Origin: Tilletiopsis washingtonensis
Lineage: Eukaryota > Basidiomycota > Exobasidiomycetes > Entylomatales
Assembly (NCBI RefSeq): GCF_003144115.1
Contig: NW_020312020.1
Span: forward strand, 87,483-151,482
DNA: 64,000 nt
Reading direction: 5' to 3'
Shown here: in pieces, positions 44,719-55,174 of the stretch
Position numbering within the stretch: the stretch's first letter is position 1
How the letters are laid out: the number at the start of each line of letters is the position of its first letter
The notes under the pieces: generated by a model
What the model saw: the letters and a program-made list of their open reading frames with translations, nothing else
Databases searched by the model: none
What the model was told of the DNA's origin: nothing
Position numbers and translations under genes: made by a program

Positions 44719-47700
44719 AGATCATCAGCCCGGAGCAGCGGTATGCCCGCTCCGAGATGCACTGCCGCCGGCACTGTGCCCCTGGCGAAGACTCGCAAAC
44801 GTCTCATGCGACGCTCCACCTGCCGAAGGGGGGCCACGGTCTGCGTGTGGCGCCTGCACGTCGCTCGGCTATCCCAGCAGGTGCATCGTCCTCTCGCGGT
44901 AGCGCGCCGACATGGACGCCTTGCACAGCGCGATGTCGCAAGAGGGAGCACGCGCGACGTCAAGGCCGAACGCTAGCCTGTCCAGTGGCAGTGTCGGCAC
45001 CATGCGCGCGCACGTGCGTGGGCATCTTGCGTCCTCCACGCTGCAGCTCCTCACCGGCGGTGCCCTGCTGCTTTCCGCCCGGCGAGGACGCTTCGCATCG
45101 GCGATGGGCATGAAGCGGAGGCTCTCCTCTCGCTTCTCTCTGCCGCTTTGCGTCTCTGCGCTCGTCTCGCGTGCCGCCTGCGTGACTGGCGGTGAAGCGC
45201 GCCGGCACCTCAGGAAATCTGCGACTGAGGGGAGGACGCGAGCGGACTGCTTGGCCCTGCTGCTGCATGCTGCCGCCTCAATCTGCTGCTGTAGCTCACT
45301 TTCCTCTCAGCGCCTGCGTCAAGGCGTGGCATGCTGCTGCTGGCGGCTGTCGCCGTGGGCGTGGGGTGCCGGCGGCCTGCGGCCATTCGCACAACTGCCG
45401 GCGGAGGGAGGATGGTGTGCGCGCCAGAGAAGCGGCGCGCCACGCCGGCGGCAGATGGCGTGCGTGACGCGGCCACGTGGGAACAGTGCGCGCGCTCCCA
45501 CGCTGCGAAGCGCCCGCGAGCCTCGTTCTGCCTCTTCGCCTCACCTCGCCGGGGTTGACGCAGGCCCATGAGTTGCACCTACCTGTTCCTTTTTGGGGGC
45601 CATATTCTGAAGCAGACAAGAGATACTACCTTGAATGGCTAGCCGGCTCAGAAGCATGCGCTGCGATGCCGACTCCACCAGGCGTCTTGTTGTGACATGC
45701 GCTGGGGGCGTCCCCGCGCTTCATCCACAGTCGTTGCTTCTCGGCAGGCCATCAATGTCTTTGAGTCGCACTTCGCCACTTGGCGAGGGATTAGGCTTGA
45801 GCTCCAAGTGCAGAGCAGCCCAAGCGTGCTCAGAGCCCCTGTTCGTCCCCGGCATCACCTGCGCGAGAACATCTCGCGGGCAGCGGCGTCCGTGCGAGGG
45901 CCGTGGACATTGCCGCATCCGCCTGGATGCACGTGCACCGCAAGGCCGCTGAGCGGCAGCCAATTTGCGTTCTGAGCGCCGCTCGAAGCCTTGCTATCGC
46001 ACCGCTCGCACGGCCAGCCCGATCATATCGCAGCACGCAGTGTGCCGCTCGCAGCATGCAGCATGCAGGGCACAGCTCCCATCACGGCCGACGCAGGGTG
46101 TCGCACGGCATGCAGCAGCACCGACGCTCCGGTCCAGCGTCGCCACAGCGCTGTTCACTGCACAGAGATTGCCGCGCGAAAGCCGAAGTTCCCGCCGGCT
46201 GCGCCGAAACGGTCCCGCAGGGTGCGAGAGCGAGAAGCTGCGAGCCGCGCCCGCTCGCGCACGACCTTATCGTTGTCCAGCGGGAGCAGCAGCCGCGGCA
46301 CAACTGCTGGCGGTGCGAGGCATCGCTCTCTCTTCGGCGTCCATTCGCATGTCACGTGCGGCGCCTCACACTCCGCCCACCCAGGCAGCTTACCGACCCG
46401 TCTGCGCAGGGCATTGATGCGCCCTTGGCCTGCGGGCAAGCGTCCGAGCGCCGACCGCGCGATGCGTCCGCCACCATGCATCGGGGCTGGGATGCGGGCG
46501 TGCGGCCGCGCGACGCGAGGCGACGCGGGTCACACGACCTGCGCTCTCGCGTCTGCGGGCGAAGGGCCAGCCATCCACCTCGACGCCGCCGCAGCCCGCA
46601 CACAGCAAGATGGAGCACTGCAGTCGCCGAGGTCTGGCGTGGGACCCGCACTCTGCAGCGCTGCACGGCAGCATGAGATGGGCTGACGAAGCGTGAAGCG
46701 AGCATTGGCTGCGAGCTTCCCTCCGCAGCAGAGCAGCGCAGCGCAGCTCCGGCAGCCTCAACCTCCGGCCCGTGTTCACCGAGGGAGCATGCCATAAGCA
46801 TCCGCACCGCCATCCGCCGTTCAGACGCTCCCCTCTCGCACATCTTCCCGCGCACGTCGGTCGCTGAGAGCCCTGCCGCAAATAGTCCGTTGCAGCGCCA
46901 AGCATCCGCCAGCGTGCCTTGTAGAACACCCACGCAGGGGCGGGCCAATGGGGCCACCGGGGGTGTGCAGCATGCAGCGCGGAGGCGCAGCATCTGGCAG
47001 CCGAATAGGCGCGACGGCGAGAGGCAACGAGGCAAGCTCCTCGCCGCGGGAGTGCAGGCCGTCGTAGCGTGCTGCGGCTACGGCTGCGGCGACTCGTCTG
47101 CATCTGCAGGGCTGCATCCTGCTCAAGCCATCTGCTCAGCTGCAGACAGACCGAGGCAGCAGCAGCATCGCAGGCGCCAGACCACGCCTGCGCACCAAGC
47201 GCGAAGCATCTGCGAGGCACCCGCACGCCGGCGGCGGCTCGGGCGGCAGCACGCCGGACATCCTTTCATGCTCTGCAGCTGCGCGGTGCTGGCGCCGCGC
47301 CAAGGCCCCGCGTGGCAGGCCATCCCTGCATTTTGCTGCGGCGCCGCAGCAGCGCCGCGCGGCTGGCGGCTGTGCCACGCATTTTTGCCCCCTCCTCGCT
47401 GCAGTGCTGGCGCGCTGCAGCCGTGCTTTCATGCTGCACCCCGCGCCCTCGGGTCTCTCTGGCTGTCCGGACCAGGGAGCCGCGGCCCATGTCCGTCTCC
47501 GCGACGCGCGCCGCCCGCGAATGGCGGTGCTGCGAGCCGCCCCTCGCCTGCGCGCCCTGGCGGTGGGGCCTCAGGCCACTGGCGAGCGCGGAAGCAGCGG
47601 CCGCAGCTGCGAGAGAGGCCCTTTCTTCCTGGCTGGCCTTGGCAGAGGCGTGAATATGAAAAAGGAAGCACGCAGCGAGCGCGGCCATGGCTCGGTGGCC

Positions 47701-48651
47701 AGCCAGCCGTGTCTCTGCTCGGTGTGCCTGTGGCTTGAGGCCGGGCCCATCTGGCCCTGAGCGGCACGCGGTCGCCTCCGCGTCGATGGGCGGCGATAGC
47801 GAGCGCCGCCTGCCGATGCGCCTCGCAGGGCAAGAGCGCACTCCATTCGCCTCCCGCTCGTTCTGCGCTGGCGCTCTTGCCGCACACGCCTCGCCGTCGC
47901 GAGAAGAGACACGCGCGACGTCCACGCATGCCGCGCGCCGCAGAAGAGAGGCCCTCGCGGCGACAGCTCGGCCTCGGCGTCTGCGCCGCCTCGTGGCGCG
48001 AAGGAGCAGCATGTGGGCCGGTCCGCCGTGCGCCTGCGGCGGACCGCTGCACTTGGGCAGCAGGGTGCAGGACAGGTGCTGCGCCGGCATGTTGAGCCGC
48101 AGGCACCGGAGCAGTGTGCCGGCGCAGCGGCGGGCGCGCATGCGGCCATGCGGCGGCCCAGAAGCGGCGCGGGTGCGTCGTGGTACACTCGCGCAGTGCC
48201 TGCACGCCGCGCAATCTCCTGCGGCGCGCTGCACGCTGGCCGCACTGCTGTAATGCCGCCATGTGCATCTGCCCTGCCTTCAGCAGGCGGAAGATACGGC
48301 GCCCGCCGCCGCACCGCCGGCGCCGCAGCCGCGCCTCCGCGGCCTCTCGCGCGCCTCTCGCGTCCTTCTTCGCAACCGGCGGGGCAAGCCGCAAGCGTGC
48401 TCTGCTGGCGTGGTGCGCCGAGCTGCGTGTTGCCCCCGTCCTGCGCGGCATGCGGCGGCGTCTGGAGCCCTCTGCGCGGCTGCCTGCTGCTGCAATCGCA
48501 TCGCCGAGGTCGGCACGCGAGAGTGCGCCAGTGCCGGATGCACTCTGTGCCTAGGTCGCGTGCAGCGCGCAGCGAGCGTGGGGCACGCCACACCACCCTC
48601 GCCCGCGCCGGCGCCACCCCTGGGCCCTCGTCCAGTGCCCGCGCGCCGCTG

Positions 48652-48657
48652 CGATAA
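48652..48657 (+). promoter_or_regulatory. GATA-factor site (CGATAA) upstream of the amino-acid permease
   Basis: A CGATAA hexamer lies about 145 bases upstream of the permease ATG and fits HGATAR. The gene is of a class normally under nitrogen catabolite repression, but one site could be chance. Confidence 0.3.
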
Positions 48658-48718
48658 CATCGCTTCTCGCCCGCCGACGGTGCGGCGGCGGCCATCCTTC
48701 TGCGCCGCACCCGCTCGC

Positions 48719-48726
48719 ATACATAA
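48719..48726 (+). promoter_or_regulatory. TATA-like element of the amino-acid permease
   Basis: ATACATAA stands alone in GC-rich sequence about 75 bases before the permease ATG. It departs from the TATA consensus by one base. Confidence 0.35.
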
Positions 48727-48800
48727 GGCCCGCGCCGCCGCTGCTGCGCTCTGCGCCCCCGCTACCACCCACCCCACCACACCCCACCTCTTCGCCCAGC

Positions 48801-50754
48801 ATGGGTTTCATGAAGAGCTTCGTCGACGGCTTCAAGTGAGTGTCAGCTCCGCTGGCTGCGTCGTGCGACAGCCGCTGACCACCCTGCTCTCCCCAGGCCC
48901 GCCGAGCCCGGCCATGGCTACGACCCCAGCCAGCCGGCCATCGCGTCCAAGGACGGCTCGCCCGGCGTCGTCGAGAAGGCCGAGCACGAGAGCGGCGGCT
49001 CGGCCGACTACGGCAACCGCGAGTACGCCAACGTGCAGGGCGTGCACCTCACCGCCGACGGCGGCGCCATCCTCACGTCCGACGAGAGCGGCCTCAAGCG
49101 CAACCTCACTGGCCGCCACATGCAGATGATCGCCTTCGGCGGCAGCATTGGCACGGGTCTCTTCATCGGCTCGGGCGGTGCGCTCGCCAACGGTGGCCCC
49201 GGTTTCCTGCTCATCGACTTCATGCTCATCGGCGCCATGCTGTTCACCGTCGTCATGGACCTCGGTGAGCTGGCCACGTCGTACCCCGTCTCCGGCTCCT
49301 TCTCGGCCTACTCGACGCGCTTCATCGACCCCGCCTGGGGCTTCGCCATGGGCTGGAACTACTGGATGCAGTGGTTCATCGTGCTTGTGAGTTGCGCGCG
49401 TGTGGCGCAGGCGCCGCAGTGGCTGACACCTGCCTCAGCCGCTTGAGCTCGTGGCCGCTTCGATCGTGCTGCAGTACTGGGACCCCACCTACTCGTCTGT
49501 GCCCATCGGCGTGTGAGTGGCTGCCCAGTGGCGCGCAACGCGCATACATGCTCACTCCGCGCGCGCAGCTACATTTTGATTTTCATGGTCGCCATCATCA
49601 TCATCAACCTGTTCGGCGTCCGCGGCTACGGCGAGTTCGAGAGCGCGGCCTCGATGATCAAGATCATCGCCGTCGTCGGCTTCATCATCCTTGGCATCAT
49701 CATCGACGTCGGCGGCCAGCCGGGCGGCGAGTACCTCGGTGCGCGCACGTGGCACGACCCCGGAGCGTTCGCCAACGGCTTCCAGGGCTTCGTCTCCATC
49801 TTCGTGACGGCTGCCTTCGCCTTCGCCGGCACGGAGCTCGTCGGCCTTGCCGCTGCCGAGACGGGCAACCCGCGCAAGGAGGTGCCCAAGGCGTGCAAGC
49901 AGATCTTCTGGCGCATCCTGATCTTCTACATCGTCACGCTCTTCCTCATCGGTCTCATCGTGCCCTACACGGAGCCGCGCCTGAAGTCGGGTGCCTCGTC
50001 GTACGACGCGCGCGCCTCGCCCTTCGTCATTGCCATTGAGAACGCCGGCATCAGCACGCTGCCGTCGATCTTCAACGCCGTCATCCTCATCTCGGTGCTC
50101 TCCGTCGGCAACTCGGCCGTGTTCGGCGCCTCGCGCACGCTCTGCGGTCTCGCCCAGTCCGGCCAGGCGCCCAAGATCTTCGCCTACATCGACCGCGAGG
50201 GCCGCCCGCTGCCCGCCGTCGCCCTGTCGCTCATCATGGGCGCACTCGCCTTCCTGGTGTACTCGGGCGAGGACGCCAACAACACCGTCTTCAACTGGCT
50301 GCTCGCCCTTTCGGGTCTCTCCTCGATCTTCTCGTGGGGCAGCATCAACCTGGCCAAGATCCGCTTCCGCCGCGCCTGGGCCAAGAGCGGCCGCGACGCC
50401 AAGGACCTGCCGTGGACGTCGCCCGTCGGCGTGGCCGGCTCGTACTTCGGCTTCGGCTTCAACATCCTTGTGCTCATCTTCCAGTTCATCAAGGCTGCCT
50501 GGCCCATCGGCTACCCGAGCGGCGACGTCGGCACGCGCGTGTCTGACTTCTTCCAGTCGTACCTCGCCTTCCCGGTCGTCATCCTCTGCTTCCTGATCTA
50601 CAAGGTCGTCAAGCGCACGCGCTACATCCGCATCGACGAGATCGACCTCACCACCGGCCGCCGCGACCCCATGTCGCGCCAGGAGCTCGACCGCGAGCGC
50701 GAGGAGCTCGCTGCCCGCCCGCTCTGGAAGCGCGTCCTCTCCGCCCTCTGCTAA
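48801..50754 (+). CDS. amino-acid permease, fungal YAT family
   Basis: Four exons, 48801-48835, 48897-49386, 49439-49512 and 49569-50754, give 594 aa. A ~90-residue cytosolic N-terminus precedes LKRNLTGRHMQMIAFGGSIGTGLFIGSG, the family's entry into span 1 with the GSIGTGLF substrate-binding loop. About twelve spans follow, including the conserved FAFAGTELVGLAAAETGNPRKEVPKA segment. The C-terminal tail lies on the cytosolic side. Family role: proton-coupled uptake of amino acids at the plasma membrane; the breadth of substrates (Gap1-like or specific) cannot be told here. Lys residues in the N-terminal tail are candidate ubiquitination sites. It is divergent from the Dur3-like gene, and a TATA-like element and a GATA site lie upstream. 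Confidence 0.92.
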
Positions 50755-51123
50755 GCGCAGTCGGCGCAGGCTCGCCAGAGCAGCAGCAGGCACCACCACG
50801 CCCACGCCCACTGTCCGCCGCGGCGACGCCTTTGTCACATACCCTCCCCTCTGTCTCTCGTCCCCGGTGTGCCCTGTGGGTGTGTCCGCCGCCTGTCACG
50901 CGAAAATAAAGGTCATTCTCCTGCGGCTTGTGTGAGCGTGTAAACGTCGAGCGACATGCGGAGTTCTCGACGGCGGACCGGGTGCAGCGGCAGCTCAATG
51001 ACACAGCGTCACAGCGTCACACCCGCCAGGCCGCGAACAGGGCTGCTTGCGCGCGTGTCGAGAAGAAGCGTGACATTGAAACGACGGGCACCCAGAGGAG
51101 AGACATACATGGCCGCCCGCCGC
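50755..51123. other. convergent 3' flanks with a polyadenylation signal
   Basis: This is the region between the permease stop and the stop of the minus-strand secreted protein. It contains an exact AATAAA at 50905-50910, about 150 bases after the permease stop. No open frame is supportable. Confidence 0.5.
50905..50910 (+). terminator. AATAAA polyadenylation signal for the permease
   Basis: An exact AATAAA hexamer sits in an A-rich patch about 150 bases past the stop codon, unusual in such GC-rich flanks. Confidence 0.45.
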
Positions 51124-51929
51124 TCAGACGGCGGCAGCGAGGACAAGAGCAGCGAGTACCGCAGCACCGGACCAGCCTGCGCGCGCCGAGGCGGCATTGG
51201 CAGCCGGCGCGGTCGAGCTGAGCGGCAGAGGAATGAGCGTGGCCGTCGTAGGCGCGGCGCTGCTCGTAGGCGTAGCCGTCTGAGCGCCGCTGCCGGTGCT
51301 GCTGGCCTCCGCGGAGCCGACAGACACCGTCACGGCGCCGGCAGTGTGTGCGATGTCGTCGGGCACGACAGCCGAGTTGAGCGCCTGATTGTCTGCCTCG
51401 TCCGCCTCTGAGCTCTGCGCGCCGTCGGCCGGCAGGTTGGAGGTGGCATCTGCGTCGCCCGTGCCCTCACCGTCGCACGTTGCTTGCTGGCTGATCGTGA
51501 GGGCGTAGAGCTGGTTGCGGCCAGCCTCGAAGCAGGCGCCGTCCGTCGCAAAGACATCGCATGCGTCGCTGCCCAGCGCCACGGTGAAGTCATAGCGCGC
51601 GGCCTCGGTGATCACTGTGGGATCAAACGAGCCCGTGCCAGACGGCGAGTTGATATCGACGGCAGCGATCGTCTCGTCTGTGGCCGGCGCGTGTGTGTCA
51701 GCATTGCGGTGCGTCAAACGTCCATCTCGCACAGCCTGCACGTGGTGCTGCTCGACTCACCACGGTAGTTGATGAGCAGCACATTGGCCTGGCGCTCCCA
51801 CGTGTTCTGGTCCAGCGCATAGGTGAAGCGCACCTCGTTGCACGAGAAGGTGGTGAAGGCGAACTCGAGGGCGCGCGCTTGCAGCAGCAGCAGCGCAAAG
51901 GCAGAGACGACGTGCCAGAGGTGCAGCAT
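51124..51929 (-). CDS. secreted protein with GPI-anchor-type C-terminus, unknown function
   Basis: Two exons on the minus strand, 51929-51761 and 51677-51124, give 240 aa. A signal peptide (about 1-20) precedes a mature start LEFAFTTFSCNEVRFTYAL. The folded part (about 20-130) has a few Cys (SDACDVF, GACFEAG, ATCDGEG) and a YDFTVAL strand. A Ser/Thr/Ala-rich stalk follows, then a small-residue site and the hydrophobic end WSGAAVLAALVLAAAV, as expected of a GPI-anchored wall or membrane protein. I do not recognise the family. A TATA-like element lies about 55 nt upstream, implying a short leader and possibly strong expression. Confidence 0.75.
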
Positions 51930-51982
51930 GGTTGTTTTGGGCGTCCGGGTAGGGAGCTCGGCGTGGTGAGAAGACGCTCGAG

Positions 51983-51989
51983 GCTTATA
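51983..51989 (-). promoter_or_regulatory. TATA element of the secreted GPI-type protein
   Basis: The minus strand reads ATATAAG about 55 nt before the ATG at 51929, in otherwise GC-rich sequence. Confidence 0.45.
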
Positions 51990-54120
51990 TGACGGCACCT
52001 CCGATGCTCGGCTGCTGCAGATCGGCGGCAGGCCAGCAGTCGGGTCGAGCCGCGAGAACTAGGCTCGGCAAGAGCGGCCTCGCTTGGTCCCTCACAGCTG
52101 CCATCGCAGACTTGTCAGAAATGAGAGCAGCCGAGGCAGCCGATGCCGGCGCCGTCGGTCCCGCAGCAGCGACGCGGGAAGCTCGCTCTCGCCCATTTTC
52201 CCGCGCCGGGTGTCCCTGTGGCGTTCGCGAAGGAAGCGGTCCGACGACATGCCGACTTTGCCAAGCCGGATGCTGAGCGCGAAGGAAGCACACACGCGGA
52301 GTTTCGCGTGCGTGTGAGCCAGCGGCGGGGTTCGCGTGGTCTTGCGGAGCGCTGCTGGCTCTGACGGGCGGAGCGGGCCCACGTGCTTGTATGCTGCCTC
52401 GTGGTGCAGCAGCAGTCAGGTAGAGTCGAGTCCGCCGCGTGGGACCGATGAGCGAGAGGCGGAGTGCCGGACGGTGGCAGCGAGGCAACCGGTTGCGCTT
52501 GCGCATGATGATGGCCTTGGCTTGCAAGCATGCAGCCACCACGGGGAGGCGTGCAGGCCAAATATGAGGCGAGGAAGACAGCGCTCGGGCCGCAGTGCAT
52601 GTGTGGCGGCACCCTGAAAGCTCGGCGCATGTGCCAGCCAGCCGCTCAGGGTTCAGCAGCGCAGACGCAGTCGGTCTCCGGAATGCGACGAGCCAGCCTT
52701 CGGCTCGGGGCCCAAGCTCGCAGCACAGCGCAACGCACGGAGCGCAAGCGCAAAGGCGTGCTCCGGCGGCAGTTGAGTCGTGCGGCGAGCGGACGGTGCA
52801 GCCGGCATCGGCTCGTTGGAGTGCCGTCGCCGATGACGGGCGAGTGTCCGAGGCCGAGGGTCGCAGGGCAAGCTGAAGCCGCCGTCGATGTGAGAGGCTT
52901 CTCTCGCAGAAGCAGACAGGAGGCTCGACGTCGCTCCTTCTGTGCCGATGCTGCGCCTGCCCTCTCGGAGCGCTGCTTCCGCGGCAGTCGTCGCCGAGAC
53001 GGCGGCCATGCTGCACGCCAAGCGCTGCCAGGCACGCTGCTCCTGCATGCTGCACGTCGGCTTGCCGTCCTTCGACGCTCCGCCGCCGAGCTCCCGCGCC
53101 TTGATGGCAAGGACGGTGCTGAGCGGCGCAGCGCTCGCGCGGGCGCCGCTCCCGCTCGCAGGAAGCATGAAGGGAGGTGTGGCGCTGGCAGCCGTTCAGC
53201 GTTCGGCACCGGCAGCAGCAGCACTGAGCTGCAGCACAGCACGAAGGGGCCAGGACCGGAGCGGATCGTAGCAGATCGTCTTGCGCAGGCAGCTGTGCAG
53301 CAGACAGCTGTCGGTCCCCGTCGCAGCAGCAGAGGCCGCGGCTGCGGGAGTGACAGGCGGCAGGCAGCATCGCAGCAGGAAAGGCGCTCGCCTCCCGCGT
53401 CGCGTCGCGTCGTGCAGCGCAGCGCAGGACAAGACGTCGGGAGCCGAGCCGAGCAGACAAGACGTGCCTCTGCAGCTGAGCGGCTGCCTCTGCAAGCGCT
53501 CGACTCAGAGGCAGCATGCTGTGACTGCTCCCGCACCGGAACAAGCAGCGCATCGCAGTGGATCAGAGGCATGAAGCGCCAGGCACCGAGGCACACGCAC
53601 CTCTCAGGGTCCACGCGCAGCGCCAAGCGGCACGGGAAGCGCCTGCATCGCTCGCAGCACAGGTGCCCGCGCCGGTGTCGACCGCCAGGCAGCGCCGAGT
53701 TGCGACGGCCGCCTGCACTGGCACGCGCAGACTGTACGCTGCGAGCGAGATGCGCGATGCCATGGGCAATTCGCAGCAAGAGCACGAGGGTCCGCTGAGC
53801 AAGGGGCGTGCAGCAAGCGAAGAGAGGAAGCGAGCGGTGAAGATGCCCGAGGTCGGGAGGAGGCAAAGCGCGGCAGCGAGCGGGAAAAGCAAGCTCGCGC
53901 TGCAGCCACGCGCATGCGCATGACCGGGCAGCGCCTCGCTACGCCGAGCGCCGTCGTCGGCATGCGGGCTGCGCGAAGGCGGCGTGAGGTGGGCGTGGTG
54001 GGCGCACGCGCCTCTCCGCCTCGGCCTTGCGCTGCGAGGTGTGGCTGCGGCGGCACCTCCGCCTCTCCATCGCCGGTGCAGCATCGCAGGCAGCTGAGTG
54101 TGCCTGTCCGGGCGGGCGAT

Positions 54121-54158
54121 GCTGCACTGCACTGCGCTGCGCTGCACTGCAGTGCACT
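54121..54158 (+). repeat. degenerate pentamer repeat (CTGCA/CTGCG)
   Basis: About seven imperfect copies of a CTGCR pentamer occur in tandem. This is simple sequence with no visible function. Confidence 0.5.
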
Positions 54159-54477
54159 CTCATCGCTCCGCCTGTCGCTCAGGCTGCCGCTGCGGCTGAG
54201 ATGCCTTGTGCAGGCACGAGCGCGTGGGAGCGGCGAGCATGCGACGTGTGGCTGCGTGGGCGCCTCGCTCGCTCTCGCCCTCACCTCGCCTCGCGCCGGC
54301 TTCCTTCTCCTCGTGCCCTGCGCCTGCTCGCCTGCACGCCTTCTCGCATGCTACACTGCGTTCGGATATTCTGGCCATGCTCACTGCCTACAATACACCC
54401 TGCGCGGCCGGGAATAGGCACCGGCGGCGGCGGCGCCGCCCCCTCGCCGCGCTTTCCGCACCACATGCGCGGTGCGG

Positions 54478-54493
54478 CCCCCCCCCCCCCCCC
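54478..54493 (+). repeat. homopolymer tract of 16 C
   Basis: An uninterrupted run of sixteen C lies in non-coding sequence. Its length may be unreliable, as homopolymers are prone to assembly error. Confidence 0.6.
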
Positions 54494-55121
54494 TGGACCC
54501 TTGCGCATCAAGCCTGCACCTGGGCGACACCCGTCGATCGCTCCCTGCTCCAACGACCTCGTCCCGCGGCTCCTAAAGCATGCCACGACGGCAGACTCCG
54601 CCTCCCGTGGCTGCAGCGAGCGGAATAACGCTGCTACGCCTTCGGTGCGCACACGCATGCTCCTGTCCCGCCAGCGCACTGCTCATCGGCAGAGCGGCGT
54701 CCCGTCGGGCCCAACAAGCTCATGCCCGAGGTGAGCTCTGACCGCCGCTTGCTCAGCCGACGCCGTCCCATGCACACCTTACATGTCCGCCAGACAGGCC
54801 CCCTCCGACAGTCCTGCGAGCTCGTCGCACTCCGCCTCGCGGGACACGCCAACCCGCTCGGTACGCCTTTGCAGCCACACGGGAGGCCGCCAAGGCAGAC
54901 CCGTGCGCAGGAGAAGGGTTCATGGTGAGCGCCTCCCGAACGGACCGGCCTGCGCAGGCATCCCGCAGAGCATGAGAGCGGCAAGCCTCTGTCTCGATGG
55001 CGTGCCTGCGTTCGAGGAGCGCAGCGTTCGACGTCGAGTGGGTAAACGAGACTTGTTGCACAGCGTGCCGTCGCAGAGCGTAGCACTCGATCCGCGTCGC
55101 TCGCACATCCTCTCGCTCGCG

Positions 55122-55129
55122 TATATAAG
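55122..55129 (+). promoter_or_regulatory. TATA box of the repeat-protein gene
   Basis: TATATAAG is the best TATA match in the window, 46 bases before the ATG at 55175. The spacing implies a very short leader. Confidence 0.55.
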
Positions 55130-55174
55130 CTGGCCTCGTCTCGTCGCCTTCCCTGTCCCGGCACTCAGGTCAAG

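Larger units (their letters stand above)
44581..48800. other. 4.2-kb gene-free interval between divergent nitrogen permeases
   Basis: This is the longest stretch without a supportable gene. Open frames up to about 380 codons exist on both strands (for example 47571-48710 minus), but they translate to Ala/Arg/Cys-rich sequence without domains and overlap one another. A small island with lower GC lies at 45575-45650. Scattered HGATAR-type sites are present (44713, 45994, 46268, 47794, 48652). An unannotated non-coding RNA, decayed sequence or long regulatory region are all possible. Confidence 0.5.
51990..55121. other. 3.1-kb gene-free interval between divergent secreted-protein genes
   Basis: Long open frames (51985-53553 and 52646-53866, both minus) have Ala/Arg/Cys-rich translations with no domain and overlap frames on the other strand. 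Two simple-sequence tracts lie in it (54121-54158, 54478-54493). It separates the divergent GPI-type protein and repeat-protein genes, each of which has a TATA element at its edge. Confidence 0.5.

Noticed and set aside
45575-45650. U2 snRNA gene
   Set aside because: Only a short stretch resembles U2. The near-invariant GATCAAGTGTAGTATCTG core and an Sm site are absent.
47266-48710. Minus-strand frames of 322 and 379 codons upstream of the permease
   Set aside because: They have biased composition and no motif, and overlap plus-strand frames of equal quality.
49552-50838. 428-codon open frame on the minus strand
   Set aside because: It lies opposite the conserved amino-acid permease exon and reads as Arg/Ala/Asp-rich shadow sequence.
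51985-53866. Minus-strand frames of 522 and 406 codons
   Set aside because: They are mutually overlapping Ala/Arg/Cys/Ser-rich translations without domains, in an interval where all frames are open because of GC bias.
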